Of a stretch of DNA of 39,769 bases, positions 23,789 through 30,743 are shown one piece after another; positions within the stretch are counted from its first letter, which is position 1; each line of letters starts with the position of its first letter. The notes below the pieces were generated by a model. The model had not been told where the DNA came from, searched no databases, and worked only from the letters and a program-made list of their open reading frames with translations. The translations under genes and the position numbers were made by a program. This DNA comes from Prevotellamassilia timonensis (lineage in GTDB: Bacteria > Bacteroidota > Bacteroidia > Bacteroidales > Bacteroidaceae), in NCBI RefSeq assembly GCF_021531665.1, contig NZ_JADYUH010000016.1, positions 1 through 39,769 on the forward strand. The letters run 5' to 3'.

Positions 23789-25393
23789 TCAGAAGAGCGG
23801 TGCGACGCTGCAGGCGTTGGGTGCTCGGATGCGGATGGCTTTGGAGACGGTCGGAGCGATGCAGTCGATGGTGACGGCTGTGCCGATGGTCTCGGTTTGG
23901 CATCCGGTGCCGAGGAAGATGACGGGGAAGGGAATGTAGGATTCTCGGACGAGTTTGTTCTCTCGGGTGGAGGGGTTGACGTAGTGCCAGCCCGGTGCGA
24001 CTTCAATGAGGACGTCTCCGGAGAATTTGGGATGATAGGCTCCTCGCATGCGGCTGATGCCGGGCGTCCAAGCCCCTTGCATGAGGCGCGTGGAGGTATA
24101 GACGTCTTTCACTCCTGAGAGTTGTAGCAAGAAGTCCTGCACGCGCTCCAACATTTCCGCCAAGTTGATTTGCTTGTCCTCGACGAGTTTGTGGTTGAGA
24201 TAGAGTTGCGTGCCAAAGGTGGCTTCCACGTAGTTCCCCTGCCCATAGACCGCCACGAGATACATGTTCAGTAAGCCCGCCGCACGCTCCATGTCGAAGG
24301 TGCCGGTTGGGATTCTGTAGGGGGTGAGGTCGGCGGTTTCCTCGTCGGTGTAGCCTGTGGACGTGACAACGAAGAGTGCGTTTCCTTTGCCGACTTTGGT
24401 CTCAACGTTTTTCATGAGACGCCCGATGGCGCGGTCGAGGCGAACGTAGGTGTCCTGGAGTTCCATCGGAGCCTGTCCGGCGGTGGCGTGTTCGAAGTTG
24501 CCGGCATAGAAAGTGACGGCAAGATAGTCCGTCACGGCGTCCGTCCCCATCATGGTGCCGTTCACGCAGGCACTGGCGGCGGCACAGACGTCTTCATTGA
24601 CAAGTCCGCTGGTTTTGTATGCCACGAAGCGCCCGTCGCCCTTGAACTTGTGGGCAAAGGGTTTCTTCATGCCTCCCGAGAGGAAGTAACTAAAGTTGCC
24701 GACGAGGTCATTGTAGGGAGTCCAGACGAGCGAGGCGACTTTCTCTGCCTGCGAACTGCTGTTCAGGACATTGACCCAGGCGGGAAGCACGGAAGCATAG
24801 TAGGAAGTGGTGCACCAGCGTCCTGTTTTGTCGTCGAGCCAGACGGCGCAGTCGGCGGCGTGTCCTGCACTGAGGATGGCTGCGTCGCGATAGGGGGCAA
24901 TGGAATAGACGAGTGCTTTGCCTTCCGTCGCCACCTTCAGTTCGTCGCTGACGGTGGAGACGCCGAGACAGGTTGGTGCCACGGCATCCGAGGTCTGCAC
25001 GCCGGGGAAGGCGGGATCTTCGGCGCAACGCACGGGACGCAGGGTGGCACGGTCAAGGCGACGGAGTCCGACAACCCCATGATTATAGGGTGTGGTGCCT
25101 GTCGCCAGCGTCGCCGCGGCAGAAGCGCGGTCGGGATGAGCGTGAGGATATTCCGCATGCGTATATACCCTCCCCTCTTTCAGCAGTCTCACAAAACCGT
25201 CTTCGCCGTAGAGAGGGATGAAGGCGTTCATGTAGTCCGTGCGAAGTTGGTCAACGAGGATGTTGACGACAACGCGCGGCAGGTTGTCCGCGGCGGCGGC
25301 GCGACCCTCAGCCGGCGACAGCACAGTGATGGCTGTCAGCAGTGACCAGAGCAGCGGCACGGGAAGGTTCTTATGTGAAGAATTGAATGACAT
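23789..25393 (-). CDS. PafA-like alkaline phosphatase superfamily protein, probably inactive
   Basis: 534 residues from the ATG at 25393; the longest frame would use a TTG. A signal peptide ends near EGRAAAA. The fold is recognisable: VVVNILVDQLRTDYM with the first metal Asp (D48), ATLATGTTPYNHG with a candidate nucleophile Thr95, SAGHAADCAVWLDDKTG and MELQDTYVRLDRAIGRL. Most catalytic residues of PafA appear lost. The TADHG metal motif reads TSTGYT (344-349). The SSTDYxGH block reads YAGNFEH. The KDR phosphate clamp reads PYR (167-169). No final GTxHG His is found. A structural or regulatory role is likely. It starts 9 bases after the DUF4105 gene and precedes secA by 68 bases. Confidence 0.75.
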   Translation of the reverse strand: MSFNSSHKNLPVPLLWSLLTAITVLSPAEGRAAAADNLPRVVVNILVDQLRTDYMNAFIPLYGEDGFVRLLKEGRVYTHAEYPHAHPDRASAAATLATGTTPYNHGVVGLRRLDRATLRPVRCAEDPAFPGVQTSDAVAPTCLGVSTVSDELKVATEGKALVYSIAPYRDAAILSAGHAADCAVWLDDKTGRWCTTSYYASVLPAWVNVLNSSSQAEKVASLVWTPYNDLVGNFSYFLSGGMKKPFAHKFKGDGRFVAYKTSGLVNEDVCAAASACVNGTMMGTDAVTDYLAVTFYAGNFEHATAGQAPMELQDTYVRLDRAIGRLMKNVETKVGKGNALFVVTSTGYTDEETADLTPYRIPTGTFDMERAAGLLNMYLVAVYGQGNYVEATFGTQLYLNHKLVEDKQINLAEMLERVQDFLLQLSGVKDVYTSTRLMQGAWTPGISRMRGAYHPKFSGDVLIEVAPGWHYVNPSTRENKLVRESYIPFPVIFLGTGCQTETIGTAVTIDCIAPTVSKAIRIRAPNACSVAPLF

Positions 25394-25402
25394 GGGCAAG
25401 AA

Positions 25403-26668
25403 TCAATTCGCAAGTTTTTGCGAGAAAAGGGATTTTGAACAGAGTCCGCGGACCGTGCGCACTGTCAATGAAGCGGCAATGAACCAGATGCCGGGAGCGA
25501 CATATTGATTCCCAAAGATGCCGACGCCCGCGAAGAGCAGGAGCAACACGGCTTCCATCACGCTGACCCAGGAGAAACGGCGCAGCGAGGCGTGCTTCAA
25601 CAGCCAAGGCGCAGCCACCAAGGGCAACGGGTTGAAAAGGAGAATGAGCCAGTTGGAATCCACCGTCGGATGAGCCGAGAAGAAGAAGAGGAAGGCAATG
25701 ACCAGTCCCACAAAACCTTGCGCCGTGAGCAGCAGAAAATCAAAGACATAGATGAAACGCTGCTTGCGCCATTCCCACACGGTTAGCCCGAGCGTGAAAA
25801 CGAAGAGAAGGCAAAAGACAACGGTCGGAGTGACGGACCTTGCGGGGGGCACTAAACGCGTCGGTGGCAGCAAGGTCAGACTTGACGAAATGAGCGGACG
25901 CTCCGAACCGTCGGGGGAAACGATTTTCGCCTGCTGAAGAAAACGCTCGGCATAGAGCGGAGCGAACATCTGACGCTGCAACCCGGCGGGTTCGTCGGTC
26001 TCTGCACCCAACAGAAGGTCTTGACCGAACTCGTCCCAAGGATTCGGCGCGGAGAACTCGTGAACCAAGTCGCGCAAGGACTTCTTCTCCACGTTTTCTT
26101 CCCAAACCACTTTCCCGCTGACGGACGCTTCAATGATGCGAATGGCACGCGTGACGCAGTTGTCGTCAAAGAAACTGTAGCGATAGGTGGCATTCTGCGG
26201 CAACAGATTCTCGCTAAGCGCATCGACCAAACGTGTCGCCTCGTCGGGCGTGAGGTTCAGCCGCAGTTCCGTGATGCCGCGTCCCTCTCTGACGTAGGTG
26301 TCATAGAAGAGAGCGTAGGGGACAACGCCGAGTTCATAGTCCGTCTCGCCCAGCACGAAGCGCCAAATGAAGTTCGGCTGCTCAAAGTTGAACGTACCGT
26401 AGTTGAAGACCCAGTCGGAGTGACGTCCCGGGCGCACCTCGTGCACTCGGAGGGCGGTGTGACCGTAGAGTTCATAGATGCGAGAACCCGGCGACACGGT
26501 CAAGACACTGACGATGACCGAGTCGTTGGGAGCAACGGTTTGTGAATCTGTTTGAAGTGTGTCTATCGTCGTCCTCGGCTCCACCGGCACGGGCACGGCG
26601 CAGAGACGGGTGAAAGAGAACCCGCCAAGGAGGAAAACGAGAAGGAATATATGCAGAATGCGAAGCAT
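25403..26668 (-). CDS. DUF4105 (Lnb N-terminal-like) membrane protein
   Basis: 421 residues from the ATG at 26668, which gives a signal peptide (MLRILHIFLLVFLLGGFSF). The periplasmic N-terminal half has the DUF4105 marks: SVLTVSPGSRIYELYGHTA, VFNYGTFNFEQPNF, FVLGETDYELGVVPY, EGRGITELRLNLTPDE and YSFFDDNCVTRAIR. The conserved His in YGHTA and Cys in DDNCVTR resemble the pair of a papain-like or NlpC/P60 fold (family knowledge, activity unproven). About five membrane helices follow from about residue 275. A minus-strand -7 box TATCTTTG at 26799-26792 precedes it. It heads the DUF4105, phosphatase-like and secA cluster. Confidence 0.85.
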   Translation of the reverse strand: MLRILHIFLLVFLLGGFSFTRLCAVPVPVEPRTTIDTLQTDSQTVAPNDSVIVSVLTVSPGSRIYELYGHTALRVHEVRPGRHSDWVFNYGTFNFEQPNFIWRFVLGETDYELGVVPYALFYDTYVREGRGITELRLNLTPDEATRLVDALSENLLPQNATYRYSFFDDNCVTRAIRIIEASVSGKVVWEENVEKKSLRDLVHEFSAPNPWDEFGQDLLLGAETDEPAGLQRQMFAPLYAERFLQQAKIVSPDGSERPLISSSLTLLPPTRLVPPARSVTPTVVFCLLFVFTLGLTVWEWRKQRFIYVFDFLLLTAQGFVGLVIAFLFFFSAHPTVDSNWLILLFNPLPLVAAPWLLKHASLRRFSWVSVMEAVLLLLFAGVGIFGNQYVAPGIWFIAASLTVRTVRGLCSKSLFSQKLAN

Positions 26669-26791
26669 AAGAATTGGCTTTGTCGTTAGCGCGCAGCAAC
26701 GGCGTTTTGAGTTCCTGCACACTGCAAGAAAATGGTAAATTTTGTGATGCAGCACACGGCTGACTGTCGGAAAACGACACTTCAGCGGCTG

Positions 26792-26799
26792 CAAAGATA
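26792..26799 (-). promoter_or_regulatory. -7 promoter box for the DUF4105-secA cluster
   Basis: Minus-strand TATCTTTG, an exact TAnnTTTG match, about 124 bases before the DUF4105 ATG. No perfect -33 TTTG; CTTTA lies near the expected position. Confidence 0.55.
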
Positions 26800-26936
26800 C
26801 AACTAATTACTGAAAGTTAAAGTGTTCTGATATTCAATAAGGGGCGTTCAAAAGGTTCAAACGGTTGTGTGTTTGGATTTGGTTGTGGAATTTCCGTCGA
26901 AATTTCGCTTCTCAAAGTGACCGTCTGCGGTGTTGC

Positions 26937-27045
26937 GTCACTTCCGCGCGCCGTTCTGTCACTTCTGCGCGCCGTCTCGTCAATTCTGCAAGCCGATTTG
27001 TTACTTCTGCGTGCGCATCTCGTCACTTCTGCGTGCCGATTCGTC
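26937..27045 (+). repeat. 21-bp tandem array (TCACTTCTGCGCGCCG)
   Basis: Five units of 21, 21, 21, 22 and 21 bases, each beginning TCACTTC or a one-base variant and ending in a G. Units differ at several positions, so it is an old array. Confidence 0.75.
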
Positions 27046-27048
27046 ACT

Positions 27049-27115
27049 TACCGCCCGAGGGACGGCATGTTTACCGCCCGAGGAACGGCATGTTTACCGC
27101 CCGAGGGGCGGTAAG
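27049..27115 (+). repeat. 23-bp array (ACCGCCCGAGGGACGGCATG)
   Basis: Three units starting ACCGCCCGAGG, the last one GAGGGGCGGTAAG, which makes it a hairpin CCGCCCGAGGGGCGG. Confidence 0.7.
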
Positions 27116-27309
27116 TAACGAGTCAGCGGGAAAGTGTGACGGAGACTAAGAAAAAAATGACGAAGCAGCGCTGATGCACCGCGCACGGTGTTTTTGGGGG
27201 AGAGCCTACCCCAACCCCTCCCTAAAGGGAAGGGCTTTGTCGCGGCGATGACGGAACAGGCGGGGACAGGGAAGGTATGTTTGATGGTTTGAGCAGGTTT
27301 GAACAGGGT

Positions 27310-27418
27310 TTGTTCAACGGTTGTTCAATGGTTGTTCAAAGGTTGTTCAATGCTTGTTCAATGCTTGTTCAATGCTTGTTCAATGCTTGTTCAATGCTTG
27401 TTCAATGCTTGTTCAATG
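27310..27418 (+). repeat. 11-bp tandem array TTGTTCAATGC
   Basis: About ten units of 11 bases; the first three vary (TGTTCAACGGT, TGTTCAATGGT, TGTTCAAAGGT), the last six are identical, as expected for recent growth at one end. Confidence 0.85.
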
Positions 27419-27575
27419 ACAAGCGAATAATATTGCTTGAAAGTTGAATCGGCACTTTTTGACTCTTTGTCTCTTTGACTCTCAATGTATGGTTTTATAT
27501 ATAGTTTGTGTATAGTTGGCAGCGCAAACTATACACTGAAGTGGCGCGCAGGAGTGAATTGATGCCAACTCAAAG

Positions 27576-27690
27576 CAGCTTCCGCCGCCATCTTCGCGGG
27601 CGTATAGCCTTCCAGGCTAATCTTTCCTTGCCTCCAGCTATCCCCGGGCGTTGCCCGGGGTTATTCACGGTATAGCCTTCCAGGCTAAGA
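27576..27690 (+). repeat. Mosaic palindromic repeat module, copy 3
   Basis: CCGCCGCCATCTTCGCGGGC, TATAGCCTTCCAGGCTAATC, CCTTGCCTCCAGCTATCCC, CGGGCGTTGCCCGG and TATAGCCTTCCAGGCTAAG: the complement of 15360-15490 over its full length with few changes. Confidence 0.75.
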
Positions 27691-27699
27691 TGCTTCCTC

Positions 27700-27885
27700 C
27701 ATCTCTTTGACTCTTAGTCTCTTTGTCTCTCCCTCTCTTTGACTTTTTGACTCTTTGTCTCTTCCTCTCTTAGTCTCTTTGTCTCTTTGTCTCTTTGTCT
27801 CTTTGACTCTTAGTCTCTTTGTCTCTTTGACTCTTTGTCTTTTTGACTCTTTGTCTCTTCCTCTCTTTGACTCTTTGTCTCTCAA
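27700..27885. repeat. TCTCTTTG/TCTCTTAG simple repeat
   Basis: Longest block of this type, about 8-base units TCTCTTTG, TCTTTGAC and TCTCTTAG on the + strand. Confidence 0.8.
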
Positions 27886-28229
27886 TGTAGGGTTTGTGTA
27901 TAGTTTGTGCATAGTTTGAAGCACAAACCTTACATTTCGTAACGCGCGGAAAGTCAGAAAGATGTAGGGTTTGTGTGGCGATTTGTGTATAGTTTGTATA
28001 GTTTTTTCTTTCCCCTTTAATTTACGTATAGTGTAGTATTGAAACGAGGTTACAATGAACCCTACATAGCTACGGTGTCGGTGTCGCAACTGTGTAGGGT
28101 TCGTGTGGTTTTTCAAACTATTGGTGTCCTCTCAGACGGCAATGGTATCAACGGCTCGAAAGAGATTTTCATCAACCGCAAGGGGGCGTGCGTGTCGAAG
28201 AAACTTAGCCTCCTTGTCAAAAAGTATTC

Positions 28230-29102
28230 TCAAAAGAACTCAACGGAGAAGCCGCCGGTCCAGTCACTGCCGGGCGCTGCTTTCTGAACGAAAGGACGGG
28301 AGGAGAAGTCACCGGCATAGTGTTCATAGTCACAAAGACCATACCACGGTTCGGGGCAGACGAACGGGGCATTCTCTCCCACGGGGCGCCAGAAAAGCCA
28401 AACGGGAGCCGTGCTCTCGACACGTGCCACGGGACTCTTGTCCACACGCAGCAAGGTGGCTGCCTTCACTTGACCTTCGTCAAAAATCAAGGCTTCCCGG
28501 GCGAAACGCGAAACGGTGAGCGGCACGAGACCCTCGGACATTTCTCCCAACGGCAGTTTTTCGTCTCTGACACAACCTTGCTCGCCAACCAAACGGAAGT
28601 GAGTGAGGTCACCTTCCAACTGAACAAAACCGGCACACTCGCGATCTTCGGCGCAGTCAGGCAAAGCGAGCGCGGGATGACCGCCGAACTGGAAGAGCAA
28701 CTCGCCACTGCCGGTGTTGATGACGCGGAAGCGTGCTTCCAAACGACGAGCGGAGAGAACATAGGTCACCTCCAACGTCCACGAGAAGGGGAAGACGGTG
28801 AAGTCGGCGACGGTGCCGATGCGACGATAGGTCACCTGCGTTTCGCTCTGTTCGACCAAGGTCCACTCCACCTTGCGCACCACACCGTGCTTGGGAATCT
28901 GAGTGGTGGTGCGACCGAAGCGGGCGGTGTCGTCCCAAAGGCGACCGACCACGGGGAAAAGCAGAGGCGAACGACCACTCCAAAAGCGAGCGTCGCCGTT
29001 CCACCAATATTCCTGACCTGTGCGCACGTCGCGGACGGACTGAATCTCCGCACCGAGGGCACTGATGCTGACTGAAAGTTCTTGATTGCTGATGGTTTCC
29101 AT
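28230..29102 (-). CDS. Aldose 1-epimerase-like protein (LacX type)
   Basis: 290 residues from the ATG at 29102; the longest frame would start in the sequence before it with a poor leader. The galactose-mutarotase-like fold is shown by ISNQELSVSISALGAEIQSV, EYWWNGDARFWSGRSPLLFP, PKHGVVRKVEW, the catalytic-type His in FQFGGHPAL, and CPEPWYGLCDYEH near the end. LacX-type members are cytoplasmic (no signal peptide here) and act on sugars or phosphosugars; the exact substrate is unknown. It lies just downstream of tRNA-Pro on the same strand and next to the second repeat island, into which it transcribes. Confidence 0.85.
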   Translation of the reverse strand: METISNQELSVSISALGAEIQSVRDVRTGQEYWWNGDARFWSGRSPLLFPVVGRLWDDTARFGRTTTQIPKHGVVRKVEWTLVEQSETQVTYRRIGTVADFTVFPFSWTLEVTYVLSARRLEARFRVINTGSGELLFQFGGHPALALPDCAEDRECAGFVQLEGDLTHFRLVGEQGCVRDEKLPLGEMSEGLVPLTVSRFAREALIFDEGQVKAATLLRVDKSPVARVESTAPVWLFWRPVGENAPFVCPEPWYGLCDYEHYAGDFSSRPFVQKAAPGSDWTGGFSVEFF

Positions 29103-29223
29103 GGTATGTGAGGTGTTAGATGATTTTTGAAATTTTCTGCTGACAAAGAATCGGCGCGTCGCCCGGAAAGAAAACAGTGAAGGTGGCAAGTTGCCTAAAG
29201 CAACCAACCACCTTCAAACTTTG

Positions 29224-29298
29224 TCGGGATGACTGGATTCGAACCAGCGACCACACGCCCCCCAGACGCGTACTCTAACCGGACTGAGCTACATCCCG
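29224..29298 (-). tRNA. tRNA-Pro (anticodon GGG)
   Basis: Minus strand. Perfect 7-bp acceptor stem CGGGATG/CATCCCG with the C1-G72 pair typical of tRNA-Pro. D arm GCTC...GAGT, anticodon stem CGCGT/GCGTG around CTGGGGG, T arm with GGTTCGAATCC. Discriminator A at 29224; CCA is not encoded. Confidence 0.95.
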
Positions 29299-29309
29299 AA
29301 TTGCGGATG

Positions 29310-29340
29310 CAAAAGTAGGGACTTCTTTTGAACCGACAAA
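29310..29340 (-). promoter_or_regulatory. Promoter of tRNA-Pro
   Basis: Minus-strand TTTG (29340-29337), a 19-base spacer and TACTTTTG (29317-29310): a textbook Bacteroidota -33/-7 promoter about 12 bases upstream of the tRNA. Confidence 0.8.
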
Positions 29341-29407
29341 GTTTTCCGCGATTTTTCTGCAATATTTTTTTGAAAAAGCTTCTTTTTCGGCGTTTCCCAC
29401 GCGCTTT

Positions 29408-30016
29408 TCAGGAGAAGTTCGCAATCAAAGCACTCAAATTGGCTGTGAAGAGGCGAACACTGATGGCGAGAAGAATGATGCCAAAGAACTTCCTTAGAAG
29501 ATAGATGGCGGCTTTGGAAATCAAGGATTCAACTTTTTCCGTGGCTTTCAACACGCAGAAAACGAAAATCATGTTCAACAAAAGACCAATCAAAATGTTG
29601 ACCTGCGCAAATTCCGCACGGAGGGAAAGCAACGTGGTGAAAGAACCGGCACCGGCAATGAGAGGGAACACAACGGGAACGAGTGTCGCCTCCTTGATGG
29701 GACCTTGGTTCTTGAAAATCTCAATGTCGAGAATCATCTCCAAACTCATCAGGAAGATGACAAGACTGCCGGCAACGGCGAACGACTCAATATCTACGTT
29801 GAAAAGCCTCAACAAGATGTCGCCGGCATAGAAGAAAGTAACCAGCAACACCAAAGAAATGATCGTGGCTTTCCAAGCGTTGACGGGACGACCCTGCTGC
29901 TTGAGATTGATGAAAATCGGAGTGGAGCCCAACACATCAATGACAGCAAAGAGCACAATGAAAGCACTCATGATTTGCTGAATGCTGATGCGGGAAAAAA
30001 GATAATCGAGTGTCAT
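29408..30016 (-). CDS. MarC family integral membrane protein
   Basis: 202 residues from the ATG at 30016, chosen over a longer frame that runs through the upstream repeat. About six membrane helices; marks of the MarC/NAAT family: FIVLFAVIDVLGSTPIFINL near the start, VAGSLVIFLMSLEMILD in the middle, and PVVFPLIAGAGSFTTLLSL. Family members are called NAAT transporters, but transport has been shown for few of them. Located in the inner membrane. A 75-bp MITE lies 48 bases before the start. Confidence 0.85.
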   Translation of the reverse strand: MTLDYLFSRISIQQIMSAFIVLFAVIDVLGSTPIFINLKQQGRPVNAWKATIISLVLLVTFFYAGDILLRLFNVDIESFAVAGSLVIFLMSLEMILDIEIFKNQGPIKEATLVPVVFPLIAGAGSFTTLLSLRAEFAQVNILIGLLLNMIFVFCVLKATEKVESLISKAAIYLLRKFFGIILLAISVRLFTANLSALIANFS

Positions 30017-30063
30017 GACTAAAAGAATGTGCTGAAAGAATGTCAGGAGTTCTGTAATTTTAT

Positions 30064-30138
30064 GGGGTGTTCTATAAATTAAGGAATAGGGAACGTTCAA
30101 AAGACAGTGCTTGGAATGACTAATCTATAGAACACCCC
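30064..30138. repeat. 75-bp MITE with perfect 13-bp inverted ends
   Basis: GGGGTGTTCTATA (30064-30076) and TATAGAACACCCC (30126-30138) are perfect inverted repeats, flanked on both sides by TAT, a possible 3-bp target duplication. The interior (AAGGAATAGGGAACGTTC, AAAGACAGTGCTT) matches the complement of the repeat end at 14530-14587. Confidence 0.75.
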
Positions 30139-30170
30139 TATGACCAATATGTCTGCTTCCATCGCGCCAC

Positions 30171-30662
30171 TCAAAAGGCGGGGTCAAAGCGCACGCCCAC
30201 GTCGGTGATGCCGGGCAGGACTTCGCGGCGCATGATGTGGAAAATCCGGATGTCGGCAGAGGAACCCGTCGGGAGATGGAGTGATTTCAGAGGAAAAGAA
30301 TACTGAAAGAGACTGATGCCGTGACCGACGCTCTCTCCCTGTTCGTTGATCAGCCGACACTCAATGGTGTCGCAGAGCAAGGTGTCGGGACGGTGGAGTT
30401 GCGTGCGCATCACAAGCCAGAGCGAGGTGAAAGGATAGGGTTCAGAGACGGAAGTGCGAAGCCAAAGGCTCAAGCGATAGTCCCCACCCTGCTCCACGGA
30501 ATCCACATGGAACTTGAGCGTGTCGCCGGGCTCCCAGCCTTCCACAGAAGTGGAGGAATAGGCAAAGAAAAGAGGCTTGCGCCCGCAACCGAACAAAAGC
30601 GCGGCAAGGGCAAACACTCCTATTATATATATATACGCGCGAAAGTTTCTCTGACTTCTCAT
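30171..30662 (-). CDS. gldH: Gliding motility lipoprotein GldH
   Basis: 163 residues from the ATG at 30662, which gives a lipoprotein signal (YIIGVFALAALLFGC, Cys26). Matches GldH in length and in WEPGDTLKFHVDS, LWLRTSVSEPYPFTSLWLVM and the late IRIFHIMRREVLPGITDVG, the motif RxxxLPGIxDVG being the strongest. GldH is a lipoprotein needed for gliding and linked to type IX secretion in Flavobacterium johnsoniae (family knowledge); non-gliding Bacteroidales keep it for secretion. The gene order holB, PSP1, gldH is common in Bacteroidota. It starts about 80 bases after the PSP1 gene. Confidence 0.9.
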   Translation of the reverse strand: MRSQRNFRAYIYIIGVFALAALLFGCGRKPLFFAYSSTSVEGWEPGDTLKFHVDSVEQGGDYRLSLWLRTSVSEPYPFTSLWLVMRTQLHRPDTLLCDTIECRLINEQGESVGHGISLFQYSFPLKSLHLPTGSSADIRIFHIMRREVLPGITDVGVRFDPAF

Positions 30663-30743
30663 TTTTGTTCCGTTCTCAAGGGACTGCGCCGAGAGGCATG
30701 CGTCCCCTCGCAATCAGGAGACGTTTTGTCTCTCAGAAGATTT

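Larger units (their letters stand above)
26669..28229. other. Second repeat island, about 1.5 kb without genes
   Basis: Contains the promoter at 26792, a diverged repeat terminus GGGGCGTTCAAAAGG near 26842, a 21-bp array, a 23-bp array, an 11-bp array, the mosaic module, a long TCTCTTTG array and GTGTAGGGTTT repeats. The frames seen here run through these repeats and show no protein family. Confidence 0.6.

Noticed and set aside
27685-28116. 143-codon minus-strand frame with a KETKRQRDKE repeat
   Set aside because: Entirely the translation of the TCTCTTTG simple repeat.
29224-29298. tRNA-Pro as an island attachment site
   Set aside because: No repeated tRNA 3' fragment seen elsewhere in the window and no integrase gene.
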